Positions 1 through 11,785 of a stretch of DNA of 64,000 nt are shown here, in pieces; position 1 is the first letter of the stretch, and the number at the start of each line of letters is the position of its first letter. Under the pieces are notes generated by a model. That model searched no databases. It had not been told where the DNA came from and saw only the letters and a list, made by a program, of their open reading frames with translations. Source of the stretch: Zanthoxylum bungeanum. Its lineage: Eukaryota > Streptophyta > Magnoliopsida > Sapindales > Rutaceae. A program made the translations under genes and the position numbers. The stretch is from assembly GCA_019454045.1 (NCBI GenBank), contig SKCR01025351.1, positions 310,001 through 374,000 of the forward strand, given 5' to 3'.

Positions 1-284
1 AGACCCACAGTTCAGGGAAGAAGACCCTTATCTCAACTCAGATTGGGAACAAAACCCACAATACAACTCAATTCAACATGGGAACAAGACCCACTCGGCG
101 GTTCAAGAATGAACCACCTCTCATCAACCCGGTTCGAGAATGGACCACCTCACCACCCAAATCAACTCAACACATGGTAAGTCAAGTGGCAGCTGGCGAG
201 CCAGGTAAGTAGAAATGTATTGCATAACTTTGATAGGATTGTCACTGTTGCACATTACACAAGTCCCATCAAAGTGGGGGCGAC
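1..284 (+). mobile_element. 3' internal end and polypurine tract of a Gypsy (TR-GAG-like) element
   Basis: Non-coding internal sequence ending in a purine-rich tract (271-284, AAAGTGGGGGCGAC) directly before a TG-starting LTR. The reverse complement of the sequence just above 60413 matches it, including CACATGGTAAGTCAAGTGGC. Both are therefore 3' ends of the same family in opposite orientations. Imperfect repeats of the form GGGAACAAGACCCAC and GAATGGACCACCTC belong to the same class as the tandem repeats at 60590-61280. The rest of this copy lies outside the window. Confidence 0.75.
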
Positions 285-2699
285 TGTAGGCACTGTATTT
301 TTACACATAAGTCCCTATGATGAGTCTCATTTTGGAGACACTACCTTTTAAGTCACGGAGGTCACGGGAAACGGACATCGGAAGGGGAAATTCAGAATAA
401 ACAAGGTTCACTGTTTTCGTTAGTGCTGCGTTCGTGTTTACGTTCGAACGTCAAACGGATTGCGGGCGTTCGTGCCGCGCTCGAGGAAGCGTTCGAACGG
501 TGTCGGTAATTCTGGTTTTGCTGCTAGCCTCACATCCAGCCCAATTAGCCCCCCAAAGCCCATAAAACACATCCCAATTTAAATAAATAAATATTAATTA
601 AAACATTAACTAAATAAGATAATAATTAAATTAATTAAATAATTAAATAAAACATATACCAAACATAAAATAAACAATTACCAACTTAAACTAAAATAAT
701 GCCTAAATTAAACAAATCACATACTAAATCAAAATATAATCATGCCTAAATAAAATCAATCAACCAATTATATTCCCAATCTAATAAGATTATTCCCTAA
801 CTTTAAATATTGTATTCCTAATCCAAGCCAATCAAATATTCAACCTTCCCTATCTAGCCAAGATTTGTCCCCCCTCAATCTTTGACTTCCCTTAACCAAA
901 CCAAATCAAATCCCTTTCCTTGTCAAACCTAACCCTTTGCCTATAAAAAGAACCTTCACCAACCTTCTCAACCCTAGTCCCTAGTCCCTAGCTCATACAC
1001 AACACACAAGAAAATTACAGGAAGAAACACCCAAAAAGAACAGTAAGCAAAAGATAAAGAGGAAACGACAGCGAAACCGCAAGGAAACAATAGCAAAAGA
1101 CGGAGAACGACGACTCAAAACAGTAAGACAACGAACGAGAACAGTGAACCAGTGAACCGGGAGAGTTGCGGAGCATCCACCCTTCCGACGATCGTGTACC
1201 GTACATCCGAGAGGTGATTTAAAAGGTTAGACCTGAGGGTACATTTTCATTAGTTTATATTCGTTTTTTTATTATTATTGAATTCTATTCGCATGAGAGT
1301 CGTTTATGGAAGAGTGTCGTCTCTTGTGGTATATAGGATGGAAACCCAGACGTAAATTCCGTAGCCGAATCCGAATGGACGGTAGTGCGGTCTGTACTTG
1401 GGATACAACTCCACGTACCACTTGAGTAAACGGCACCTTCTCTTGTTTTGTGTTGCTTTTATTTATTTATTTTTCGTCACTTAAATTCTGCATGTTGCTT
1501 ATTTATGCATGACTCAATCGAGCGCATGGGCTTAGTAAGTGGAATGAAAGATCCCCTATTGGGAGGGGTTAAAGCCCTTTACCACGATGTTTTGCCGCGC
1601 CGGTTGATGTGTGTTCGGTTGGATGCAAGACACGTTCAATCGGACATACTTAGAATAATATGATTGTCTTTATGTTTGTATGCATGATGTGATGTGACGC
1701 GCATGGGCTTAGTATGTTGGTCTAAAGGTCCTCTCTTTGAGAGATCAAGAGCCCCAAAAGGCCACCTTTACGGCAGTACTTCGCCGCGCCCCTTTATTTT
1801 GTTGTTTATGTATTGCGTCCCATTTCATGCATCAGGTCTGTTCCCGTTCGAACGCGTTTACGAACGCAACTCGAACGCGCATGCATTTTTGCCTTATCAT
1901 GCATCGGGTCTCATTTCCGTTCGAACACGTTTACAAACGCCATACGAACGTGAGCATTCTGTTTCATTTCTGTTCGAACGCGCTATCAAACGCCATACGA
2001 ACGCGAGCATTCTGTTTCATTTCCGTTCGAACGCGTTTACGAACGCTACTCGAACGTGAGCATTCTGTTTCATTTTCGTTCGAACGCGTTTACGAACGCT
2101 ACACGAACGCGCACACATTGAATTGAGTCTGTCTTATCATATTCATGCATAATTGCCTCTTAGTTGATCTTTCTTGTGTTATATAGCCAACCGTATTATT
2201 TGTATCCCTGCATTTATCCATTCTATGTGTCCTCGGGATTGTATTCAAGCATGATTAGGCGGTTAGCATGTTATTTTGTTAATAGGTTCATGAGATAGTA
2301 CTCAAGCATGATTAGGTTGTTCTTAGTTTTCCATATCATAGGATTGAAATATGTTCATGAGATTGCCATGTGATGTTGCATGTTGTGATGAACTTGTTGA
2401 TGTATGCATATGAATTTAGAAGCATGATATTTTTGGAAATAAATGTTATTTAAGCATGGTTAAATTATTATATAAATCCTTTTATTACAAGTGACATAAG
2501 TAAGGGACCATTCTGAACCCAACGGTTTGAGGTCTTCCCTTGCGAGGGGTGAGTGCGACCTTAAATCTCATTTTCCCGGTTCACACCGGGTGGCGACTCC
2601 ATTACTCTCCGGTTTAGTCCCCCGTGGCTACTCCGTACTCCCACCTGGGCCGCGAGCCTGGGACAGCATGCGTCGCCCCAGATTTCCTGTGTTCCCACA
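285..2699 (+). mobile_element. 3' LTR (2.4 kb) of a Gypsy TR-GAG-like element
   Basis: Starts TGTAGGCACTG right after a polypurine tract and probably ends ...TTCCCACA. The matching minus-strand LTR at 57464-60412 starts identically and ends ...TTGTCCACA. A TATA-like box (941-950, CTATAAAAAG) followed by a CA-rich stretch suggests the LTR promoter. Two CpG-rich zones hold GTTCGAACG units (about 430-505 and 1841-2112) in an otherwise AT-rich LTR. Short ORFs across 1694-2126 are translations of that minisatellite. The right boundary rests on where the two copies stop matching, so it may be off by a few bases. Confidence 0.75.
1841..2112 (+). repeat. GTTCGAACG-type minisatellite in the LTR
   Basis: About five imperfect units of roughly 50-60 bp. 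Each holds GTTCGAACGCGTTTACGAAC or a close variant, then CGAACGCGAGCATTCTG and TTTCATTTC. Each unit carries the palindrome TTCGAA and several CpGs, which stands out in this AT-rich window. The same array occurs in reverse orientation at about 58310-58660. Confidence 0.8.
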
Positions 2700-2779
2700 C
2701 CAGTCTACGTTTATCATGGGAGCAAGAGTAAGGTTCATGATAACCTTATATCGACCTTGCGGGCAAGTAAACTCCTAAG

Positions 2780-5712
2780 CAAGAGATGTATAGGTTACTT
2801 GGCGTATGTGCACATGGTGGAGGGAAATAAATTTAGCTTAAAACAAGTTCTTGTAGTCAGATATTTTCATGAAGTCCTTTAGGAAGACTTGTTCGGGATT
2901 CTTCATGACAGGAAAATTAAGTTATGTATTGATCTGTTACCGGGGACCCAACCTATTTCGATACCCCCTTACTGAATGGCTCTGGAAGAACTTAGAGAAC
3001 TAAAGGTGCAGTTACAAGATCTCATTGACAAAGGCTTCATAAGACATAGCTCTTCACGCAAAGGTGTCTCGTCTTATCAGTAAAAAAGAAAGATGTGACT
3101 CTCATATTATGCATTGATTACAGACAGTTTAATAAAATCACGATTAAGAACATATATCCCCTGCCTAGGATTAACGACCTATTTGAATAACTTTAAGGGC
3201 ACATTACTTTTCTAAGATTGATCTCAGGTCAGGGTACTATCAGCTCAAGATCCGAGATGCAAATATTTCCAAAATTGCATTCTGAATGCGTTATTGACAT
3301 TACAAATTTTTGGTGGTGTCATTTGGACTCACTAATGCTCCAACTGTGTTTATGGATCTCATGGACAAAGTCTTCAAACCCGACTGGGATCAATTTATCA
3401 TTATTTTCATCGATGATATCCTAATATATTCCGCAAGTGTAGAAAACATAAAGAGCATCTTCGTATTATTGTGCAAACATTGAGAGATCAGAAACTTTAT
3501 GCCAAATTTTCCAAATGTGAGTTTTGGCTTACAAAAGTGGCAGGTCATGTCGTGGCAAGTAGTGTGATTTCAGTTGATCCCAAGAAAGTGGAGGTAGTTC
3601 AAAATTAGCATAGACCCATAAATGTTACTGAAATCAGAAGTTTTCTAGGGTTAACAAGTTATTACCGTAGATTTATAGAGAAATTTTCCCTAATTGATGC
3701 ACCACTAACTAGACTGATTCAGAAGAATATAAAGTTTAGTTTACATATTCATGTGAACAAGGTTTTCAAGAGCTCAAGAGGAATTTAACATCAGCACCGG
3801 TGTTGGTGTTAACGTCAGAAACATGCGAGTTATAGTGTATTGTGATACTTCTAGAGTCCGTCTGGGATTTGTTTTGATGCAGCATGGTAGGGTTATTGCT
3901 TATGATTCTCGAAAGCTTAATGGATATGAACAGAAATAACCTACGCATGACTTAGAGATGACAACAGTTTTTTTTTCATTTAACATTTGGAGGCAATACC
4001 TTTTTGGGGAAACATTCGAGATTTACAAAGATCACAAAAGCCTTAAATATATCACAGAACAAAGAGACTTGAATTTAAGGCAGAAGTATTGGGTGTAGTT
4101 GTTAAAGGATTATGATTGTTCAATTTATTATCATCGGGGAAAGCCAATGTTATGGCGAATGCGTTAAGTAGGAAATCCTCCGACAGTTTATCACATTTTC
4201 CCATGATCAGGAAAAACTCGGTAAAGGAGTAGCACAAATGCATGGATACCATAGTACAGTTTTAGCTCTCAGACTTAACAGTATTAGTTGCTCAAGTATA
4301 AGTTAAACTGAGCATGCATGATGCTATTAAAGAGGCTCAAACGACATATTCTTCCATTCAGAAAATGAAGGAAAAAGCTCAGCTTGGTAGTGACTACGAG
4401 GTTGATGAGTGTGGACTTCTCAGATTTTAGAATAAGGTTGTTATTCCTCATATCCCAGAATTGAAAGAAACGTTGTTAGAAATAACTCATTCATCTTCGT
4501 ATGTTATGCATCTGGGCATGACCAAATTGTATCACAATTTGAAATAATTTTATTGGTGGGATGGTATGAAAAAAGACGTTGCAGACTTTGTAGCAAAGTG
4601 TTTGGCCCATCAACAGGTTAAGGCAGAACATCAAAGACCTACTGGGACACTCTAAAATCTAGATATTCCATAATGAAAATGGGACAAGTTAACTAAGGAT
4701 TTCGTAGTGGGTTTGCCGAAGACTCAGAGGGAACATGACTCCATTTGGGTTATAGTCGACAGACTTACCAAGTTAACGTACTTTTTGCCGGTCAAATCCA
4801 CTTTCATGGTAGCTCAGTATGCAAGGATTTATTTTGACAACATAATTTCCTTGCATAGGGTTCCCATTTCCATTATTTCTGACAGAGGTGCACAGTTCAC
4901 TTCTAAATTCTGGTAGCCATTTCAAAATATGAAGGGCACTCAACTTTAATTCAGTACATCATTTCATCCTTGAACAGATGGTGAGTCAGAAATGACCATT
5001 CAAACTTTGAAAGATATGTTAATGGCAAATGTCTTAGATTTTGGAGGTCATTGGGACAGTACCTGCCACTGATTTAGTTCACCTACAATGACGAATATCA
5101 CTCAAGTAATCTGATGGCCCCATTTGAGGTGTTTTATCGGTGGAAGTGTAGATTCCCAATATGATGGTTCAAAATCGGAGAAGTTAAGCTCTTGGGCCTA
5201 GATTTGGTCCAAGACACAGTAGAAAAGGTTAAAGTTATTCAAAATAGAATGCAAGCAACTCAAAGTAGACACAAGTCATATGCGGATCAATGGAATAGAG
5301 ATTTTGAGTTTCAAGTGAGATATTATGTGTTTTTCAAGGTCTCCCCTTTTAAGGGCATTATGAGATTTGGGATGAAGGGTAAGCTAAGCCCAAGATACAT
5401 CGGGCTTTATCAGATCCTCAAGCGAGTTGGGTATATGGCTTATGAATTAGTTCTTCCAACCAACATGGACAAAGTTCATCTTGTGTTCCATGTTTCCATG
5501 CTTCAGAAGTACTTGTATGATGTCTCTCATGTACTAGAACTGCGAATGATGGAAGTTAGCCAAGACTTGACATATCATGAGTTTCCCATAGCCATTGTTG
5601 TTGGACAAGTTCATAAGTTACGCTCCAAGAACATCCCAGCAGTGAAGGTTATATGGCAGTATCACAAGGACTAAGAAGCCACGTGGGAACGTGAGGATGT
5701 CAAGTAGCAACA
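2780..5712 (+). pseudogene. Decayed Gypsy pol (RT, RNase H, integrase, C-terminal region), Tekay-like
   Basis: Reading through many stops and frameshifts gives the Ty3/Gypsy pol order. RT signals are LQDLIDKGFI near 3015, [14 protein letters not shown] near 3110, PLPRINDLF near 3165, FGLTNAP near 3325 and the active-site variant FIDDILIYS near 3405. RNase H follows at about 3815-4170 (DHKSLKYI), then an integrase zinc region at about 4440-4640. The integrase core at 4690-5060 has TKLTYFLPVKS and ISDRGAQFTSKFW. A C-terminal piece at 5192-5674 runs into VKVIWQYHKD and EATWERED, as in chromodomain-bearing Tekay/Del elements. Many stops look like CAG/CAA to TAG/TAA changes, as expected from methylated-cytosine decay. 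The 5' part (gag, protease) is absent; the LTR at 285-2699 directly precedes it. It cannot be functional. Confidence 0.85.
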
Positions 5713-5789
5713 ATACCCTCACTTATTCATTAGCCAAGGTACTTCAGAACTTAACTTCAATTAGGATTCAAGGACGGAGCCAATTTTAA

Positions 5790-6722
5790 GGGGGGAGAAT
5801 ATAACACCCTGGTTCAAGTCTATAAGCATTTACTATTGTTTTGCCTTCATTTATGTACTGACATATCAGTCCCTATATTTGTATACCGGTTACTCGAAAC
5901 TCTTGGTATAGTCTCCAGAATCGGCATACCAGTGTCTGGGCACTCAAACCCAGCCGTTAAAACTAGCATTCACTCATACTAGTCATTAAACCGATCTAGC
6001 GAAGCCAATGAAACTTCTAGAAACAACATGGGCACTTTTGCATAGCCTATGGAACCAGTATGTCGGTGTCTATACCAGCATATCGGTCAGTAACTAGTCA
6101 AATGTTCATTATTAGGTAAAATCTAGAAATCGGTAGAAAACACTTATAAATTTCACTTACCTCATTTTTCTCTCTCATTCATGCCCAATCCCTAAATTTT
6201 CCCCTCTTTCCCCAAAATTTTCAAGGCAATCATAAAGATTTAGAGCTTTGAAGATTCTCTCTAAGCATCATCCACTTGTTTGGTAAGTATTCCATCTCCC
6301 TCTATTGTTCTCTACAAACCCTAACATATAGCCTTGAGCTTTGATTTTGAGGATTGAATCACCTTCCATGTTTGTGCTTAGATAAATGGTTATTGATGCT
6401 AAAATTGATGAATATGATATGGATTATGCATTAATTTATTTAGAATCAATGAATTTGAAATGGGTATTGTACTGCCAAATTTGGGGATATGTGAATGCTT
6501 CGATATTAAGGCTTGGTGGAGTTATATTTGGTGATGATGATATGGTTTTATTGAGAAAATGTGGAACTTGCATTTTTTTTGGCCAAAATTATGCTTGTGC
6601 CAATAGGGGCATGTGATGTCTATTTTTGGTGAAGGGTGTTGTTGTAGTATTGGATGTGGAATAGATTATGTTGGAAGCTTGAATGGTGTACATGTTAAAT
6701 GTAAGGTTGTTGGGGTGTATTT
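5790..6722 (+). mobile_element. Polypurine tract and left part of the Tekay-like 3' LTR
   Basis: After pol, a tract AAGGGGGGAGAA (about 5787-5798) is followed by TATAACACCC from 5800. This resembles the usual TGTAACACCC start of Tekay-type LTRs with one G-to-A change. It is interrupted at 6722 by the Athila-like element; the sequence resuming at 27248 is the probable other half. The ORF at 6386-6616 resembles no known protein and sits in LTR sequence, so I do not call it a gene. Confidence 0.65.
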
Positions 6723-7977
6723 TGACACGCTCAAAAAGTGGTTTTTTACTCCCAAGTATAAGAGTGTCGAAGTAATAAAATAATCTGGTAAGTCCGGGGT
6801 CGATCCACAGGGAATAGATTTAGTAAAATAAAATAATAATTTGAGTGAAAATAAAAATATTGAGTTGTTTGAAGTGATTGGAAAATTTTAAATTGGACTA
6901 CAACAATAAAATAAAATACTGGGGGTTAGAGGATCCACTTTTAATATTTCAAATTTAGAAATCTCACTTTTTATAATATATAAATTGTCATTATTACCCA
7001 ATTAATTTCAGGAATTAATTATGCCAAAACTTATAAAACCAGCCATAAATGCGGTGATAACTTTTGTTTGTAACAAGTCCAGTTAGGTACTCAATTATGC
7101 AAAATAAATAAAACCAGCCATAAAGGCGGTAACAAAGTTTGTCAATTATTAATCCATATTTAAATTAAATATTAATAATTAGATTATAATTTATATATTA
7201 TAATATAAATAAGATTAATCTAAATTTTCATATTAAAAGCTTCACCCTTTATCATAGTATGACGAAATTAGCTACTAATGATTTGAATAAAAATACACAT
7301 AATTTTATTATTGAAAGTATAAGAAATTACAAGAGAGCTTTTAAAAAATAACACACAAGAGCTAGAACTCCATAAATTTTCAGAGAAAACTATGGAATCC
7401 GGGATGACTAAATTGAGGTGTCGAACACCTCTATTTATAGAGGTGCTCGCACCTCTACCATTGCAATTGCAAATGCAATTTGCAATTACAATTAAGCATG
7501 TTTATTGGTCCATTTATTTATATTTGACTTTAATAATTACATTTAACACACTCTAGATTTTTTTTATCATTTTCGGCCTTGAAAACTTCAGAATTAGAAA
7601 ATCTTGTCAACATTAAAGTTGTAGATTTTTGAGTCTTCATTCATCTGGAACTGGGTCGCCTTAATCCGATATCGGAGTAAAAGGTTATGGCCAAAATACT
7701 AATTATGCATGGTTTGAATTTCTGAATTTTGTACACTGTTAGAACGCAATTTTCATGTTTTTGGCCTCCAAAATCCAAATATCATGTCCAATTTTCTAGT
7801 TATGCATCCAAAGTATTATTTCACCTACGTAAAAAATAAAAATCACAATAAAAATATATAAAACATAAATTTAATTATTATTTTATAAATATACTATATT
7901 AAGGGGATAATGAAACTACAAATGTAAAATGATTAATTTTTCTTTTAATGAATATGCATTTTTTTTAGTATTCATCA
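6723..7977 (-). repeat. 3' LTR of the Athila-like element
   Basis: On the minus strand it begins TGATGAATACT and ends GAGCGTGTCA. It matches the 5' LTR at 26027-27242 with scattered substitutions and small indels; this copy has about 45 bp more near 7470-7510. A TATA-like motif is at 7431-7440 (minus strand CTATAAATAG). The G-rich tract GGTTGGGGGTG just outside at 7978-7988 identifies this as the 3' LTR. Confidence 0.88.
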
Positions 7978-9343
7978 CACCCCCAACCAGCTTATTACTA
8001 GTCCCGAGTAATTTTAGGGAAAACTTTTTTTAAAAAAAATTCTTATCCAAGTTAATAATTATTTTCTTTCTTTCTAAATAATCAAATAAGTAATTTCTCA
8101 TGTATTTTTTTACCATTTTTTCATACAAACATAAAACAATAAATTAATCAATTCATTTTGCCCACAATATTCACAGAACTTGTTGAAAAAATGGTAATAT
8201 TTTTGTCCTAAAATTTTATTAGAATTCACACCTTTTGGCAATGAAAGTTTATTCATAAATACACAAATAGTTTTGTTTTTTTAATAATAATACATCTTCA
8301 ATCATTGTAATGAACTTTGGGCCAGTGACTCCCAAACTAGTTGGCTTTAGGACACTAGGTGTTAAGACAACCCTACGAACTTAATTGCTCGGATCTCAGA
8401 TGTTAAAAGGAAGAAGTGTCTGATTTCCTTAAGCTTTCTCTTTAACCCATGTAACGAACTTTGGGCCAATGACTCCCAGTCCAGTTGTTCTTAGGGCACT
8501 AAGTGTTAAAACACCCATACAGACTTAATTGCTCGAGTTAGAGAAGTTACGAAATCGAACTTATTTAAAAACACTATATTTTTTTTACAAACTCAAGTTC
8601 TACCATTTTACGTGAACAATCACTGCTTACTGAGGCAAGATGTCTGGTTACTAAGTAAAAACTTGATTATTATCATTTTTTTTATAAACTAAAGCTCTAC
8701 CTTTTTACGCAAACAATCATTTTGAGTCAAGATGTCTGGTTACTAAGTAAAAGAATGGTTAGTTTTTTTTAATAAATTCCACTACCTTTAAGTGCTACAT
8801 CCAACAAACTAGAGAACTGAATATTACAAAATTTTCACTTATAACCCATGATCATATGTTATCGTGTATGTTGATAATACCTGTCAAATGAGATTATGAA
8901 GATCAAATTTAATCAATATTATAGAGAATTCACAAATTTAAATGATTCAAAAAAGAAAGGAACAAAAATAACTTGTTACTAATTTTTTCAAGATACGTCT
9001 CAGGAGCGAAAACTCTTTACATTGCCATCTCCAAACAACAATTCCACTTGATTAGTAAAAAATTTATTGTTAGTTTGTGTATAGTTTTTTTTTTGAAAAC
9101 ACAAAACAAAATCAAAATAAAATATTTTTTTACACACAAAATAACAACAAAGAAAAAACAACATTAATTTTTTTTGAAAGAAAAACACAGCAACGAAACA
9201 TAAAAATGAAAACTATCAAGAAAATTATCCCCTCCCACCAACTAATTTGAGCCAATGTCTTAAAAAAAAGAAGTTGAGTTTAGAAGATATCATCTGGTTA
9301 GTGTGGAATTGGCAATTGAATTTACAACTATTTAAAAGAAAAA
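7978..9343 (-). other. Non-coding 3' internal region of the Athila-like element, with duplications
   Basis: No coding sequence recognised. Two pairs of imperfect direct repeats are visible. One pair is at about 8305-8396 and 8447-8536, sharing GAACTTTGGGCCA, GTGACTCCCA and ACTTAATTGCTCG. The other is at about 8590-8660 and 8690-8755, sharing AAGATGTCTGGTTACTAAGT. Long T/A runs occur between 9080 and 9180. It lies between the 3' polypurine tract and the LOG-like pseudogene. Confidence 0.6.
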
Positions 9344-9856
9344 TTACAGATTAAGATCCAAGTCCACTCTACGCTTCTTGCCACGATCATTTTCACACCA
9401 GTTCAACTTGGAAAGAATTGGGTTGATTTTTTGTCAATAAGCTAAGAGTTGATCAATTAATTCATCAATTTTTCTTACAGTTAGGACGATATCTTTTACC
9501 GGTTTCGAAATGAACCCAAGTCTTTTGGCATCCGCAAGAAATAATAAAAGAAAATCGAAATTTTTTTTAACAATAAGTAGTCCAATGAGTTTTTGGTGAA
9601 TGTTCAAGTTGCCACTGTGAAAATTTCTTCCACTCTGCCTAGCCCACCTGGTAAAACAATAAAGGAGTCAGCATGATTAATCATTTCAATAAGTCTTTCA
9701 GACATACCTAAGACAATGCATTCTTTTCCATTTGATTTTCCGATGAGGTTTCCGTCTCTCAAAGGTTTTAGAATGATCCTCAAAACTTGATTGCCACCTT
9801 CTTGTACGACCTTTGAAACACATACCATCAATCCAAGATTGCCACCGCTATATACT
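9344..9856 (-). pseudogene. LOG-like cytokinin riboside 5'-monophosphate phosphoribohydrolase, truncated and broken
   Basis: LOG enzymes convert cytokinin nucleotides to active free bases. Read on the minus strand this gives the central and C-terminal part of a LOG protein. It opens VYSGGNLGLM, the family's nucleotide-binding glycine stretch. SERLIEMINHADSFIVLPGG then corresponds to the ER and PGGxGTxxE signature, here LPGGLGRVEE with Arg in place of the conserved Thr. After a short deletion and frameshift near 9605 it continues NIHQKLIGLLIV, LGFISKPVKDIVLT and KIDELIDQLLAY, meets an in-frame TGA, and ends KKRRVDLDLNL with a stop at 9344-9346. The ending resembles the LOGL10 type. The N-terminal half is cut off exactly where a Copia LTR starts (9857). 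No intron interrupts the fragment, although plant LOG genes normally have several, so it looks like a processed copy. It lies inside the Athila-like element. It cannot encode a working enzyme. Confidence 0.85.
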
Positions 9857-11785
9857 TGTTGGGTTTCTAAGGTCATCCCAAGATCATATAAAGCATGAAA
9901 CATGTGAATACTAAAAGTAAGAATGACAGAAACATACTTACAATGAACGGATGGATGGTTGTGTTGATAACAAAAATTTTTGCTTTGAGAAGTTCCTTGA
10001 AGCTCCTCTTTGAATTTTGAATCCAAGCTCCAAGCTTTGAGATTGATTTCAAGCTCTTGGGAATGGTTTCCCTATCACCTTGTATGATTCCTTTAAGTGT
10101 GCTAGCACTAAGAAAAATTTGCAACAAATCTTTCTTATTGTTCTTGCAAGTTTCGGCCAAGAGGAAAATGAGGAGAGATAGAGCTTTTTGATATTTTGTG
10201 TTTTGTTTTCTAAAAACCTAATACAAAAAGTCTCACCAATTTTGGTATAGACTTTTCCAAAAAGCAAAAAAAAAAAAAAACATTTGGAGGGAAAATGGCA
10301 TTAATTGCTCCCAACTACTCACATCACCAAAAGTGACTCATCTCACATCACTCAAAGTTGATGTGACTTTCATCACAAAAGGTGACTAATGATGTGACTT
10401 GATGTGGGCCCCACTTGATTCAAAATTCGAGTGGGACCGCAAACACATCCTGGGCTCAGATTCGTTAATTCCGAATTAACGAATTTTCCGTTACGACGTA
10501 ATTAAATCAAATTTAATTAAATATTTATACCTAGCAAAATTACTATTCACATCCCTCGCGAATTAATTCTAAATTAATTCGTTCGCCCGAATTAAAATCC
10601 AATTTTAATTCCGTTATGAAATCTAATTTCATTTAATATATCAAATATATTATTTTATCGATTAATTCCAAATTAATTGTTCTCTCTTCAAATAGTATTT
10701 TATCCCAGAAAAAATCTCTCCGCAATTAATTCAAGATTAATTATGTTCGAATCATACATCATCGATGAATCTTCGGGAAGCGACCCATGAGATCCCTGGA
10801 TAAGTTGGCAGTAAATCCGGTCGTCGGACTATCCGAATACGTACGTACCCGGTACGACGTTCTTACCGATTTACGAGACATGGTTGGCTTCTAGCAAAGC
10901 ACCGTGCCTTCCCAATTCTCCAGAAATATTCTTAAAGGAATATATAATCTATGTCAGGCGTAGTATACGTAGTATTGCGTATTTCGATCTAGTATCGGAT
11001 GTCACATGCAAGGCTTGGGGCTGGAAAAGTGTCTGCCCCGTACGAAGCATATATCGGATCACAAACAACTAGTTTCTTTAATCGGATAATCATGACCTTG
11101 TCATATTATCCCGATGGTTGCAACCCATTAGAGTACAAGTTCTGTATCCCTGCGTGATCATCGTCTACATATGACTGAAGTGATACTTCCGTCTTGACAT
11201 CACACCCAATACACTACGATTCTCAATAAACCCAGAAGAGGCGTACACAGAACCTGTAAAAGTTCTGGATGACCAAAACCAAAGCGTATTGATTGTCGCA
11301 AATACTAGCGATGCAAGTCTCATGTTAAGACCCAATACACTTTCCCTGATGCGGATTCCCATAGACACATAGTCATACTACCAATGAGATTCCGAGGGGC
11401 CTATCCAGAGCGAAGCTGTTTCCGTACCATCGGTAAACACAACCTCCTATCACACTTGCATAAGTATCCAATACTTAAATATATGAGAACTATGCTGTTA
11501 CGCTTCCATAACACGCACATGTGCAATACTAGTCTATTCCGCATTATCGATGTCCAGTCTCGATAATACTATGACTAGGGATATTTAATGATTAAACCTT
11601 TATGGATTGATATTGTCTCATATCTTATAATCCGAAACTAATCATAAGGACTTTTATCATTTATATGTTTAAGTAATCAAATTACAAAATGATAAAATAC
11701 AATTTCCATTGTCACATAGTTAATTTGTACAAAAACCACAATGTCTTTTACAAATAATGACGCGATGGGTCATAATTGTCCAACA
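9857..11785 (-). repeat. 3' LTR of the Copia element (1.93 kb)
   Basis: On the plus strand it runs from TGTTGGGTTTC to GTCCAACA, so on the minus strand it begins TGTTGGAC and ends GAAACCCAACA. It is closely similar along its length to 17441-19367. Small ORFs inside it (for example 9873-10160) are repeated in the other LTR and are LTR sequence, not genes. Confidence 0.9.

Noticed and set aside
1694..2126. Overlapping plus-strand ORFs of 120-130 codons with repeated RTRLRT-type peptides
   Set aside because: They are translations of the LTR minisatellite in two frames, and the mirror ORFs at 58301-58798 behave the same way.
6386..6616. 76-codon ORF with protein-like composition
   Set aside because: Lies within the Tekay-like LTR, resembles no known protein, and lacks gene context.
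9873..10267. 95-codon frame starting MAETCKNNKKDLL
   Set aside because: It lies in the Copia LTR and is repeated at 17468-17857, so it is LTR sequence rather than the N-terminus of the adjacent LOG-like pseudogene.
10440..11570. Possible organelle-derived DNA, because of long conserved-looking, stop-poor text in the LTR
   Set aside because: The same text recurs at 18010-19150 with LTR ends, so it is LTR sequence; no plastid or mitochondrial gene motif is present.
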